A stretch of 64,000 bases of DNA from a virus. The number at the start of each line of letters is the position of its first letter. Position 1 is the stretch's first letter. The DNA is taken from positions 27,393-91,392 of the IMG/VR virus record IMGVR_UViG_3300033984_000473, one strand, 5' to 3'. A model generated the notes under the pieces. It saw only the letters and a list, made by a program, of their open reading frames with translations, was not told the origin of the DNA and did no database searches. The position numbers and the translations under genes are program-made. Positions 18,336-26,745 of this stretch are shown one piece after another.

Positions 18336-20837
18336 ATGAATAGAGAGATTTATCCGAAAGTTAAAATTATCATGAACCATGCGATAAAAGAGGCAAAATC
18401 TTTCGATGATGTTAAGGTCAGACCAGAGCATGTAATTCTATCAATGTTGATTGATAATGACAATGAATGTACGAAAGTACTTAATGTTTTAAACATTGAC
18501 ACAATAGAATTATATGACAAGATTTCTGATTTCTTAAGAAAAAGTGATTTAACACCTAGAGTTGGTAGTTCTAGAAAAACCCTACCATTTTCAGATGAAA
18601 CCAAAGCCATTATCAAAACTTTGGACGATGAATGTGAAAAATTAAATGATAATATGATTGATACGACTCACGTTATGTTAGGAATATTATTTGCTAAGCT
18701 TCCAGTAAGCGAAGTTTTAACCAAGTTAGGAATAACTTATAACCGTTTTAAAAAAACAATGAAAGACATGGATAATCCAAAGAATAGTGCACCAAGTAGT
18801 GGTGATGAACAGGACGAAAACGAAGCGTTCAAAAGAAGACAAAAACCAGTAGATGCTAAATCAAAAACTCCAGTATTGGATAATTTTTGTAGAGATGTAT
18901 CTAAAGCAGCTGAAAAGGGTGAAATTGACCCAGTTGTTGGTCGTGAAAAAGAAATCAAACGTGTTTCTCAAATTCTTTCTCGTAGAAAGAAAAACAATCC
19001 AATCCTTATTGGTGAGCCTGGTGTTGGTAAAACTTCTATCGTAGAAGGGCTTGCTCAGCTTATCAAAGATGGTGAAGCTCCAAGAACCCTTAATGGTAAA
19101 AGACTTTTCACGTTAGACCTAGCTTCAATTGTTGCTGGTACAAAATATCGTGGACAATTTGAGGAAAGAATGAAAGCAATCCTTGAAGAATGTAAAGCCA
19201 ACCCAGATGTTGTGTTATTTATTGATGAGTTACACACTATCATCGGTGCTGGTAATGCCTCTGGTTCACTAGATGCTAGTAATATCTTCAAGCCAGCTTT
19301 GGCTCGTGGTGAACTACAAGTAATCGGAGCGACAACTCTTGACGAATACCGTGAGAATATTGAGAAAGATGGTGCGTTGACCAGACGTTTCCAACAAGTA
19401 TTGGTTGAAGAACCAACGCTAGAAGAAACAAAAACAATCCTTATGAATATCAAGGATAAATACGAAAAACACCACAAGGTAAAATACACTGATGAAGCTA
19501 TCGATGAGTGCGTTAAATTATCTGCTCGTTACATTATGGAAAGAAGTATGCCAGACAAAGCTATCGATGTGATGGATGAAGCTGGTGCTAGTACCAATGT
19601 TAGTGTTGAAAAACCAGAAAACATCAAAGAACTTGAAAATAAAAAACGAGAAATAAACATCGTTAAAAAAGAAGTTGTTCAAAAACAAAAATACGAAGAA
19701 GCGGCTAAGCTTAGAGATGAAGAAAAAAATATCATCGAAGAATTAGAAAAAGCTACAGCTATTTGGCAAGAATCTTTAGATAGCAAACAAACCATCGTTG
19801 GTGTTGATATGATTTCAGAAGTTGTATCTATGATGACTGGAATTCCACTGAACAAAATCTCAACCCAAGAAGGGAAAAGACTTATCAATATGGATAAAGA
19901 CCTTATGGGTAAAGTTATTGGTCAAGATTCAGCAGTAACCAAAGTTGTTAAAGCCATAAAGCGTAACCGTATTGGAATAAAAGATAAAAACAAACCAGTT
20001 GGTTCATTTATATTTTTAGGTCCAACAGGTGTAGGTAAAACACTCTTGGCTAAATTGTTGGCTGAACAAGTATTTGGTGATGCAGAAGCTCTTGTAAGAA
20101 TGGATATGTCAGAATACATGGAAAAACATTCAGTATCTAGACTTATCGGCCCACCACCAGGATATGTCGGTTACGACCAAGGTGGTCAGTTAACTGAAAA
20201 AGTAAGAAGAAAACCACACTGTGTTATCTTATTTGATGAAATCGAAAAGGCCCACGAAGATGTATTCAACGTTCTATTGCAATTATTAGATGAAGGTCAA
20301 TTAACAGATGGGTTAGGTCGAAAGGTTAACTTTAAAAATGCTTTGATTATCTTGACTTCAAACATTGGTGTAAGAGAAGTTAATTCATTTGGTAAAACAA
20401 TGGGGTTTGAAACTGAATCTAATGTAATCAATGAAGAAAATAAAGCTCGTGCTATCATTGAGAAAGCTTTAAAGAAAAAATTTAAACCAGAATTCCTTAA
20501 TCGTATCGATGAAGCTATCGTGTTTAATGCTCTTAAAGAAGAAGATATCCATAAGATTATCTACATTGAAATTGAGAAACTATCTGAAAGAATCAATGAA
20601 ATGAATTATAAGTTAGAAATAACCAAAGATGCTATTGAATTTTTAGCTAGACAAGGTTATGATGAAGCTTATGGTGCTAGACCATTAACCAGAGCAATTC
20701 AACACTATGTTGAGGACCCAGTTGCCGATGAAATACTTAACGGTAACATTTTAGAAGGTGAAACGATTGAAATTACTTTTGATAAAACAAAAGAAGAAAT
20801 CGTAGTCCAAGCAAAAAAAACTAAAAAAACTAAATAA
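18336..20837 (+). CDS. clpC: ClpC-type AAA+ unfoldase
   Basis: An 833-residue two-ring Clp ATPase. It has an N-terminal Clp-N repeat domain (1-150), first AAA+ module with GEPGVGKT (about 226-233) and VVLFIDELH (292-300), a middle region with a UVR-like EAAKLRDEE segment, second AAA+ module with GPTGVGKT, and a C-terminal D2-small domain. The UVR-type linker favours ClpC over ClpA/ClpB. A hydrophobic-Gly-Phe tripeptide (MGF) lies where ClpP-binding loops occur, so docking to host ClpP is possible. The only large plus-strand gene here with a host-type promoter. It could redirect host proteolysis or remodel phage proteins. Confidence 0.88.
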   Translation: MNREIYPKVKIIMNHAIKEAKSFDDVKVRPEHVILSMLIDNDNECTKVLNVLNIDTIELYDKISDFLRKSDLTPRVGSSRKTLPFSDETKAIIKTLDDECEKLNDNMIDTTHVMLGILFAKLPVSEVLTKLGITYNRFKKTMKDMDNPKNSAPSSGDEQDENEAFKRRQKPVDAKSKTPVLDNFCRDVSKAAEKGEIDPVVGREKEIKRVSQILSRRKKNNPILIGEPGVGKTSIVEGLAQLIKDGEAPRTLNGKRLFTLDLASIVAGTKYRGQFEERMKAILEECKANPDVVLFIDELHTIIGAGNASGSLDASNIFKPALARGELQVIGATTLDEYRENIEKDGALTRRFQQVLVEEPTLEETKTILMNIKDKYEKHHKVKYTDEAIDECVKLSARYIMERSMPDKAIDVMDEAGASTNVSVEKPENIKELENKKREINIVKKEVVQKQKYEEAAKLRDEEKNIIEELEKATAIWQESLDSKQTIVGVDMISEVVSMMTGIPLNKISTQEGKRLINMDKDLMGKVIGQDSAVTKVVKAIKRNRIGIKDKNKPVGSFIFLGPTGVGKTLLAKLLAEQVFGDAEALVRMDMSEYMEKHSVSRLIGPPPGYVGYDQGGQLTEKVRRKPHCVILFDEIEKAHEDVFNVLLQLLDEGQLTDGLGRKVNFKNALIILTSNIGVREVNSFGKTMGFETESNVINEENKARAIIEKALKKKFKPEFLNRIDEAIVFNALKEEDIHKIIYIEIEKLSERINEMNYKLEITKDAIEFLARQGYDEAYGARPLTRAIQHYVEDPVADEILNGNILEGETIEITFDKTKEEIVVQAKKTKKTK

Positions 20838-20844
20838 TTAATCA

Positions 20845-20870
20845 AACCCACATTTTTTTGTGGGTTTTTT
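20845..20870 (+). terminator. Rho-independent terminator after clp
   Basis: AACCCACA/TGTGGGTT stem followed by T7. Confidence 0.85.
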
Positions 20871-20871
20871 T

Positions 20872-20879
20872 ATATTTAT
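20872..20879 (+). promoter_or_regulatory. ATATTTAT-type promoter
   Basis: Directly follows the clp terminator, 4 nt before the ATG at 20884. The shortest leader of this class. Confidence 0.5.
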
Positions 20880-20883
20880 CAAT

Positions 20884-21753
20884 ATGATAGAAGACATATT
20901 ACAAAATAAATACGGAGAAAGCCTTAAAGCTTTAGACATATACGAAACAAACACTAGCCTCAAGCTTACTAGGATTATCGTTAATCCAGAAACTAGAGAT
21001 ACAGGCGTGGGTAGCAACGTTATGCAAGATTTAGTTAAGTATGCTGATGACAAAGGTAAAATAGTTACTTTAACACCATCTAAAGATTTTGGTGGAAATG
21101 TTAACAGACTGGTTCAATTCTACAAAAGATTCGGTTTTAAAATGAATAAAGGACACAATAAAAACTTCCAGTTTATGGATACTATGATTCGATACCCAAA
21201 ATTAGCTGGAATGAAAGAAAACTTTAAACCATTGATTAAAAATCTTCTTAGAGAAGCCATCGATAAAACAATCAAATGTAAAAAATGTGGATGGAAATGG
21301 AAATTAAAAGATGGCGGGGACGACCCATACGTTTGTCATAAATGCCATCCAGAGAATATACCAAAAAAGAAACCAATTAAAGAAGCTTTATTAAATAAAA
21401 CAGATGCTGATATTTTAAAAGTAACTGACTTTGTTAATTTTGCTAAAGATTACCTAGAAATCAACGATGATATTAAAATAAGTTTAGCTTTTGAAAAAAC
21501 ACCAGACATAAGAACTACAGCCTATTACAATAATGAAGGTTTCATAAAGGTTTATGTTAAAGATAGAGCAATAATTGATGTTTGTAGAAGTATCGCTCAC
21601 GAGCTGGTACACCATAAACAAAATCTAGATGGAAGATTTGAAGATGCTGTTGACCCAGGTGAAGATGGTAGTGAATTTGAAAATGAAGCTAACTCAGTAG
21701 CTGGAGTACTAATAAGAAAATGGGGTAGAATACACCCAGAAATATACACTTAA
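20884..21753 (+). CDS. GNAT acetyltransferase - zinc ribbon - zincin fusion
   Basis: A 289-residue protein with three modules. Residues 1-95 are GNAT-like, with RDTGVGS as the acetyl-CoA loop and a FYKRFGF end strand. A short helix NLLREAI (an (L/I)xE-type site) follows, then a zinc ribbon CKKCGWKWK...CHKC. The last ~110 residues hold HELVHH followed downstream by EFENEAN, fitting a zincin metallopeptidase (HExxH plus Glu). Start chosen at the ATG 20884, just after the promoter. The arrangement suggests a packaged multi-enzyme protein that could be cut at the internal site. Substrates unknown. Confidence 0.75.
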   Translation: MIEDILQNKYGESLKALDIYETNTSLKLTRIIVNPETRDTGVGSNVMQDLVKYADDKGKIVTLTPSKDFGGNVNRLVQFYKRFGFKMNKGHNKNFQFMDTMIRYPKLAGMKENFKPLIKNLLREAIDKTIKCKKCGWKWKLKDGGDDPYVCHKCHPENIPKKKPIKEALLNKTDADILKVTDFVNFAKDYLEINDDIKISLAFEKTPDIRTTAYYNNEGFIKVYVKDRAIIDVCRSIAHELVHHKQNLDGRFEDAVDPGEDGSEFENEANSVAGVLIRKWGRIHPEIYT

Positions 21754-21756
21754 GAT

Positions 21757-22062
21757 ATGGAAAATAAATTAAAAGGCGGTAAATCAGATACTTTATCTTT
21801 AAAAGATATAGCTGATAAGTTTGATGTGCCAGTTACCACCATCAAAAAACAAATTGAAAAAGGAATCAAAGTCGAAATGGAACATACTAGCGATAAAGAA
21901 AAAGCTAGAGAAATCGCAACTGACCACGTTTCCGAATTTGCTGACTACTACGATAGATTAGGGAAGATGGAAAATAAAGCTTCTAAGGACTTGAAAGTTA
22001 AAGGTGTGACCGAGAATACCAAAACACTAATTAAACGTCTTATACGTGAGAATATTAAATAA
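21757..22062 (+). CDS. DUF5661-like protein
   Basis: A 101-residue protein with the pattern GIKVEMEHTSD...AREIATDHVSEFADYYDRL that I associate with DUF5661, common in large phages. The C-terminus ends LIKRLIRENIK, an LxxLIRE amphipathic tail like those on other tagged proteins here. Starts 3 nt after the fusion gene and shares its transcript. Confidence 0.75.
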   Translation: MENKLKGGKSDTLSLKDIADKFDVPVTTIKKQIEKGIKVEMEHTSDKEKAREIATDHVSEFADYYDRLGKMENKASKDLKVKGVTENTKTLIKRLIRENIK

Positions 22063-22066
22063 AAAA

Positions 22067-22087
22067 AGCCTGTTATTAACAGGCTTC
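22067..22087 (+). terminator. Rho-independent terminator
   Basis: GCCTGTT/AACAGGC stem with A/T runs on both sides. Serves the converging transcripts. Confidence 0.8.
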
Positions 22088-22097
22088 TTTGTTTTAA

Positions 22098-22634
22098 TTA
22101 ATTAATATCTCTATTCCAAGTATATTCATCACTAACTTTAGCAAATCTACTATCTTTTTCATAATCAATCCTACCAAGTTTAGGGTCAAAATACCCAACC
22201 AAATCAGCGTATAGATATATTTTATATTTATTTGTATCTTCGTTATATATAGTACCTAATGCTGGGTTTGAATCGATAAATGTTTTAAAATCATTTTTGT
22301 TTACCAACCTAACACTGCTAAAACCATTTGATTCTTCTCTTATTGTTCCTTGATTAGCTAATTGAAATTCAAAATCATTCGCATGGAATCTTCTAGTTCC
22401 AAACTCAACGACCCATTCACCACTACTTTCTCTACCGATATATTCACCTTTCATATTTGGCGTAACCATCTCACCTGTATTATCATCAATTTTTCTAGCA
22501 TCTCCGACCCAAACAATTTCATCACCTCTTTTTGCTTCCAAGTTTTCGGTAATAATCCCTTTAGATTCTAAGTATCTTTGTTCAGCCAATATGTTAGTCT
22601 TAGCTATATTTAATTTTTTATCTGATTTTCTCAT
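22098..22634 (-). CDS. Tagged hypothetical protein (178 aa)
   Basis: N-terminal tag MRKSDKKLNIAKTNILAEQ with LAE at 16-18 and a further ITE at 28-30, then a beta-rich body with VWVGDARK and RRFHANDFEF (SH3-like impression). No known family. ATATTTAT promoter 15 nt upstream. Candidate packaged protein. Confidence 0.65.
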   Translation of the reverse strand: MRKSDKKLNIAKTNILAEQRYLESKGIITENLEAKRGDEIVWVGDARKIDDNTGEMVTPNMKGEYIGRESSGEWVVEFGTRRFHANDFEFQLANQGTIREESNGFSSVRLVNKNDFKTFIDSNPALGTIYNEDTNKYKIYLYADLVGYFDPKLGRIDYEKDSRFAKVSDEYTWNRDIN

Positions 22635-22648
22635 AGTGTATTTTTAAT

Positions 22649-22656
22649 ATAAATAT
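22649..22656 (-). promoter_or_regulatory. ATATTTAT-type promoter
   Basis: 15 nt before the start of 22098-22634. Confidence 0.55.
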
Positions 22657-22673
22657 CTTAGGTTTTTTAAAAG

Positions 22674-23201
22674 TTAGCCAATATACTCATGGCTAAAACA
22701 AATTCTTTTGTTGTCAAAGTAATGTTCTTTGTACATATTTTCAATTGAAACGTCTTTTCTCAATTTCTTATTCTTGCTAGTTGGTTTCCAAAGACTTGAA
22801 TTTTCTCTGTAATAACCCATTCTAGGGTGTGCAGTTCTAGAGAAATACCTATGACCTTCATCTATGTGTATTTGAGCAATAGCATCTGAAAATCTAACAC
22901 CTAATCCCATTCCTTGATAATCTGGAAGAATAACTGTGCGGTGACCACGCCACGCATTTTTAAGGGTTCCACTTGGCATTGTTATGGCTGCACCGAACGC
23001 AACTACATTTCCTTCCCATACTCCAATGTAACATCTGGAAGCTTTGTTTACATTTCCATCTAAATAGTGATGGTCCTTAAACATTCCCCAACTATCATAG
23101 TTTGTGCGATATACGTCAATTTTGATTTCTGGTCGGGCAAAAAAAAACCGTCTAGCAATTCGCCTGTGTCGGTATCTAATACCCAATCTGGTTCTAACCA
23201 T
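22674..23201 (-). CDS. GNAT acetyltransferase domain, probably frameshift-joined to the ABC ATPase
   Basis: From about residue 22 onward this is a GNAT domain: VVAFGAA strand, RTVILPDYQGMGLG acetyl-CoA loop, and a conserved Tyr-rich C-terminus. The first ~20 residues are only the other reading frame of the ATPase gene, so the open frame starting at 23201 is probably not a natural start. A T9 run at 23139-23147 links the two frames. ABC-ATPase/acetyltransferase fusions exist (COG2401), which supports reading 22674-23749 as one gene product made by a -1 shift. Confidence 0.7.
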   Translation of the reverse strand: MVRTRLGIRYRHRRIARRFFFARPEIKIDVYRTNYDSWGMFKDHHYLDGNVNKASRCYIGVWEGNVVAFGAAITMPSGTLKNAWRGHRTVILPDYQGMGLGVRFSDAIAQIHIDEGHRYFSRTAHPRMGYYRENSSLWKPTSKNKKLRKDVSIENMYKEHYFDNKRICFSHEYIG

Positions 23202-23749
23202 TCTAATATGTCCCTATGACACGTTGATAATACTATGTTTTCCAAGTCGTTGTTTCTTATATACCTAGACAAAGATACACTAGCAGCCTTGGCCACCGCC
23301 CTATCAACAACACTAGTAAACTCATCTATAACAACGTTAGATTTAATCTTACGAGCCAAGTCAGCTCTGAATTTTTCACCGTTGGATAGCACATGATATG
23401 GTTTATACCACGATGGTACGGAATTCAACCCAACACTACCCAATTTATTTATAGCCTCGTCTGGACTAGCAAAATGTGATACAATAGATTTGTTTGATTC
23501 CCATACAGGATTTTCTTCAGTTCCGAATTGTTTTAAAAGAGTAGATTTACCAGAACCACTTGAACCAACGATTACTCCTAGTTTAAATTTTTTTGGTAGA
23601 TTTGTGGGTAATTTCCACTGGTAGAATTTTGACGTACCATCGAAAGCACAATCAAAAGCTTTTTCACTGGCCGTGATAAAATCATCTCGGTCAACACTAG
23701 ACACCAAGGGTTCGGTATCTTTAATTAATTTTTGGATAACTTTTTCCAT
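23060..23749 (-). CDS. ABC-type ATPase domain (COG2401-like)
   Basis: Walker A is GSSGSGKST near residue 60. The signature LSNGEKFRADLARKI near 120 fits the ABC signature, and VVIDEFTSVVDR is Walker B with the D-loop. A switch His follows in LSTCHRD. It is a soluble ATPase with no membrane partner. The last ~25 codons after the T9 run lack domain character. The true product is likely a fusion with the GNAT frame. Catalytic residues are all intact, so it is not an obviously dead gene. Confidence 0.75.
   Translation of the reverse strand: MEKVIQKLIKDTEPLVSSVDRDDFITASEKAFDCAFDGTSKFYQWKLPTNLPKKFKLGVIVGSSGSGKSTLLKQFGTEENPVWESNKSIVSHFASPDEAINKLGSVGLNSVPSWYKPYHVLSNGEKFRADLARKIKSNVVIDEFTSVVDRAVAKAASVSLSRYIRNNDLENIVLSTCHRDILEWLEPDWVLDTDTGELLDGFFLPDQKSKLTYIAQTMIVGECLRTITI
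23139..23147 (-). promoter_or_regulatory. Slippery T9 run (candidate -1 frameshift site)
   Basis: In the ATPase frame it reads GGT TTT TTT TTG, which contains the X-XXY-YYZ heptamer T TTT TTG. A one-base backward slip joins the GNAT frame (TTT GCC CGA). Transcriptional slippage or a sequencing error in the homopolymer are alternatives. Confidence 0.6.
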
Positions 23750-23769
23750 GAAACTTTTTTTAAATAAAA

Positions 23770-23803
23770 TAGCTAGGGATGCATAAAATAATGTCCCTAG
23801 CTA
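23770..23803. terminator. Terminator-like hairpin
   Basis: TAGCTAGGGA/TCCCTAGCTA, 10-bp stem between two minus genes, upstream of the ATPase and downstream of 23824. Confidence 0.65.
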
Positions 23804-23823
23804 TTAATATTTTTTGATAAAAA

Positions 23824-24030
23824 TTACTTTTTACCTTCAGTTAATTGTTGGAATTTAGCCTCTAACGCAGCAATTTTACCTTCTAAAACAGCAGTTTTAT
23901 TGTTGGTTTTTTTAGCTTGTTCGTTAATCCATTCTTGTTTTTTCACAGCAACTGCTTCATTTACAATATTGTCGATTAAATCAACTAAATGGTTTTCTTT
24001 AATTTTAACTGTTTTTTTTACGTTTGACAT
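23824..24030 (-). CDS. Small tagged coiled-coil protein
   Basis: A 68-residue, highly helical protein. The start contains VKIKEN (IKE at 10-12), and residues 45-65 have a Leu/Ile heptad pattern (coiled coil). ATATTTAT motif 37 nt upstream. Function unknown. Confidence 0.6.
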   Translation of the reverse strand: MSNVKKTVKIKENHLVDLIDNIVNEAVAVKKQEWINEQAKKTNNKTAVLEGKIAALEAKFQQLTEGKK

Positions 24031-24066
24031 ATGTTCTAAGTGTTAAATAAAATCTTATTTTCTATA

Positions 24067-24074
24067 ATAAATAT
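24067..24074 (-). promoter_or_regulatory. ATATTTAT-type promoter
   Basis: Upstream of 23824-24030 (37 nt). Confidence 0.45.
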
Positions 24075-24098
24075 ATTGAAATAATAGAAAAGTTTAAT

Positions 24099-24254
24099 TT
24101 ATCTAACAAAAATATCTACATTGAATATTTTTAATAGGTCAATTAACGTTAAATTTTTTAAAGTTGCAAAATTTTTAGCAGCTCCATGTAAATCATTAGC
24201 TGAAGTGGTGTTTATAACTTCACCTTTTTTTGTTTTTAATGCGAATTTTATCAT
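24099..24254 (-). CDS. Small hypothetical protein (51 aa)
   Basis: Short ORF starting MIKFALKTKK, Lys/Asn-rich with a Leu/Ile-rich C-terminal half. An ATATTTAT motif 17 nt upstream, the standard spacing, supports it. Confidence 0.55.
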   Translation of the reverse strand: MIKFALKTKKGEVINTTSANDLHGAAKNFATLKNLTLIDLLKIFNVDIFVR

Positions 24255-24255
24255 A

Positions 24256-24293
24256 GGGTTTTCTTTTTAAATAAATATAAAAGAAAACCCTAC
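24256..24293 (-). promoter_or_regulatory. ATATTTAT promoter inside a hairpin loop
   Basis: AGGGTTTTCTTTT pairs with AAAAGAAAACCCT (13 bp). The promoter motif (24271-24278) is in the loop and the 3' arm ends directly before the ATG at 24254. Confidence 0.55.
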
Positions 24294-24304
24294 AAAGTAA
24301 AATT

Positions 24305-24835
24305 TTAACACTTTCTGTCAGCCGCAGTTGAAGCCGCCCATGCATCTGGTTTTATCTTGAAATCGTAACCCATACCTAAGATGTAACCAACGGCAGATTG
24401 TAACGCTTTGTTAGAATCGTGTTTAGGGTCTGGGTTAATATCTGCGTGAATTTCCATCTTGATTTCGTATAAGTCTAATAACTCAGCAATTTCAGTGGCA
24501 ACTTCAATAGATTTCCCTACCTCAAATACCATTCTTTCATTTACTAGTTCTTTGTCTCTTTTTTTTCCATCTAAGTCTTTTTTCTTAAAGTCATGATTAT
24601 AAGTAGCCGAAATAATCATACCACCACGGCCCCAAATAACACCACCACCCAAATCCTCGGTAGCGGTAATAAGGATAACTGTCGCAAATCTATAAAGCGT
24701 TTTGCTTATTTTTTGCGAGTCAGTACCAATAGATACTTTAAGTATTTTATTTTTTGCTAATTCTTCGTCAAAAAGGTTAGCTAAGTAATCTACTATAGAT
24801 TCTTCAATTACTTTGTCATTTCTTTTCCATTTCAT
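24305..24835 (-). CDS. RNase H-like protein, YkuK/DUF458 family
   Basis: A 176-residue protein if started at 24835 (MKWKRNDK). The longer start would lie inside the upstream terminator. Motifs: SIGTDSQ near 45 (first acidic strand of an RNase H fold), GGGVIWGRGG, a conserved Glu in the helix ATEIAELL, IHADINPD, and a C-terminal AVGYILGMGY and KPDAW. Matches YkuK-type RNase H-like proteins, whose substrate is not known. Confidence 0.75.
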   Translation of the reverse strand: MKWKRNDKVIEESIVDYLANLFDEELAKNKILKVSIGTDSQKISKTLYRFATVILITATEDLGGGVIWGRGGMIISATYNHDFKKKDLDGKKRDKELVNERMVFEVGKSIEVATEIAELLDLYEIKMEIHADINPDPKHDSNKALQSAVGYILGMGYDFKIKPDAWAASTAADRKC

Positions 24836-24874
24836 GTTTTCTACTTTTTTGTTTATTTTATTGTTTAAAACAAA

Positions 24875-24899
24875 AAAAGGCTCCAAATTGGAGCCTTTT
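24875..24899 (-). terminator. Rho-independent terminator
   Basis: AAAAGGCTCC/GGAGCCTTTT perfect stem with T run on the minus strand. Ends the 24905-26320 transcript. Confidence 0.85.
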
Positions 24900-24904
24900 A
24901 TCGT

Positions 24905-26320
24905 TTAACTTATATAAGTTGTTGGTAACAACTTCTTTAATTTTTGATAATTCTCTGCTCCTATGTCTTCTTCACGTACCCCTACTCTATGTAGCGACCC
25001 ACCATTACTTTTATCCAAATAGGCAATCTCAGACGGTATGTCTATTATCGGATTACCAATGATATTTAAAAACTGAAGATTTTTTAACGCACCTATTTCT
25101 TTTGGTAATTCTTTGATACGGTTTTCCGTTAGAACCAACATTTCTAAATTCGTTAATTTACCGATAGATGGATGTAACTCAACCATCTTAGCATTTGTAA
25201 TGATAAGTTGGTCAAGTGATTTAAACTTGCTAATATCTGGCAATCTCGGTATTTCTCTAGTCATAAATCTTATTGTTGGTGTGTCTTCTTCTAATAATTC
25301 AAATAAGCTCTCTGCGAACCCAAATTGAATTAAGTAATCTAAATATCTGTTATTCTCTAATCCTTTGCTATGGTTTTTAGCCATACCCATTAACTCTTCA
25401 TAAAAAAAGTTACTAATACCCTCACTTTGGTTAATTACATCTTCAAAAATGCTAACATTCTGACCATTTCTACTATCTTTAAGCTGATTGGTTTCAAAGT
25501 GTATTTGATATAACTCTTTTGAAGTCCCTTCAAAGAACTTATTGTTAATTATTATATAAATATCAGACTTTTTACCATTAGGCTTTTTATGACCTTCAGT
25601 ATAGCTCTTGAACATACCATTTCCAGCTCTAGCTGTACACCAGTTAGCAAAGTTATCAAAAACCGTACTAGCTTCAGTGGTTTTAGGTATAAACAACGTA
25701 AACTTTCTATCTTTTACTGGCATCTCTGCTTGTCCAGAATCTACAAATTTTTGTAGAGTTCTCTCAATAGCACTTGCATCTTTTTCGATAAACGGGTCTA
25801 CCGAATCAAATAATTGCGATAAAGATTTGTATTGGTTAATATCCGTTGGGTCTGTTAAACCTTTAAGACTGTAGCTTCCTTTACATAAATCTTTAAATTT
25901 TTTCTTACGTTTATTATCTTCAAATAAAACCAAATACTTATTTGCCTGTGGTAAATCTTCATCAACGAAACGAATTGCAGCGTCAACGCTAGATTGTTTA
26001 CCATCTTTAATTAAACGTGTAAACATGTTCAACATCCATTGTATAAAAACCTTATTTTCTGTTGGGTCAGCAACAATCATTGAAGCAAACACGTCCGAAC
26101 AGATACTAACTTTTTTAAGTATTCTATCCTTTCCATTTGGTTTAACCGAAAGAATAGCCAACATGTTACCACTATGAGTCGTTATCAATGAAGACATGTA
26201 TTGATTATTTGTTAGTTCTTCCATTTTGCTCTCTAATTGAGAGTTCTCGGAACCACATTCAAACACATCAAATGTCTCAGCCAAAAATGTTAATCTATCG
26301 GTAATATTCTTTTCTTTCAT
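24905..26320 (-). CDS. Leucine-rich-repeat protein with phage NWCTAR domain
   Basis: A 471-residue protein from the ATG at 26320 (the upstream TTG lies within the promoter). The N-terminus contains LTFLAET (LAE), a gp21-type site. The middle part holds the FANWCTARAGNG segment and DIYIIINN...YQIHFETNQ, a module seen in other large phages but without known function. The C-terminal ~110 residues are about four leucine-rich repeats (LTNLEMLVLTENRIKELP, LKNLQFLNIIGNPI). LRR domains usually bind proteins, so it could target a host factor. It has a host-type promoter. Confidence 0.7.
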   Translation of the reverse strand: MKEKNITDRLTFLAETFDVFECGSENSQLESKMEELTNNQYMSSLITTHSGNMLAILSVKPNGKDRILKKVSICSDVFASMIVADPTENKVFIQWMLNMFTRLIKDGKQSSVDAAIRFVDEDLPQANKYLVLFEDNKRKKKFKDLCKGSYSLKGLTDPTDINQYKSLSQLFDSVDPFIEKDASAIERTLQKFVDSGQAEMPVKDRKFTLFIPKTTEASTVFDNFANWCTARAGNGMFKSYTEGHKKPNGKKSDIYIIINNKFFEGTSKELYQIHFETNQLKDSRNGQNVSIFEDVINQSEGISNFFYEELMGMAKNHSKGLENNRYLDYLIQFGFAESLFELLEEDTPTIRFMTREIPRLPDISKFKSLDQLIITNAKMVELHPSIGKLTNLEMLVLTENRIKELPKEIGALKNLQFLNIIGNPIIDIPSEIAYLDKSNGGSLHRVGVREEDIGAENYQKLKKLLPTTYIS

Positions 26321-26338
26321 GTTTATTCGTTTTATGAA

Positions 26339-26370
26339 CAAAGATACACAAAAAAAACGGATAAGGCAAG
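26339..26370 (-). promoter_or_regulatory. Host-type promoter
   Basis: CTTG (26367-26370), 20 nt, TATCTTTG (26339-26346). Drives the LRR gene. Confidence 0.7.
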
Positions 26371-26372
26371 TA

Positions 26373-26714
26373 TTAGATTAAAAATTTGCTAAAATAATCG
26401 TCTTCTATATATTCTTCGATTCTTCTCTTTAAAAACCATATCAACCCATCTACTTCATCTATCTCTCTTTCGATGATATCTAGTATCACTTTGCTTGGGT
26501 CTTCACCATCGGTTAATCGATATTTAATCTCCTTGAAATACTCCCCCTTATTTTGACTCATCAATTGTTGAATCACTAAATTATACGTTTCCCATCTGTT
26601 TTCTTTTTCTTCATCTAGTGTTTCTAAGATACAAATAACGTGTTTGTTATATGCTTTGTCCAAGGTAGTTCTTTTACTTCTTCCAGCTTTTAATAAAAAA
26701 TTTTTAGCTTCCAT
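26373..26714 (-). CDS. Hypothetical protein, paralogue of 26828-27148
   Basis: A 113-residue, charged helical protein. It shares the pattern W-x-TYN-x-VI...E-x-x-Y-x-LT...DP-x-x-V with its neighbour 26828-27148, so the two are tandem paralogues. ATATTTAT motif 32 nt upstream. Function unknown. Confidence 0.65.
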   Translation of the reverse strand: MEAKNFLLKAGRSKRTTLDKAYNKHVICILETLDEEKENRWETYNLVIQQLMSQNKGEYFKEIKYRLTDGEDPSKVILDIIEREIDEVDGLIWFLKRRIEEYIEDDYFSKFLI

Positions 26715-26745
26715 AAGTGTCGATTAAATTAAATGTTATTTAATA

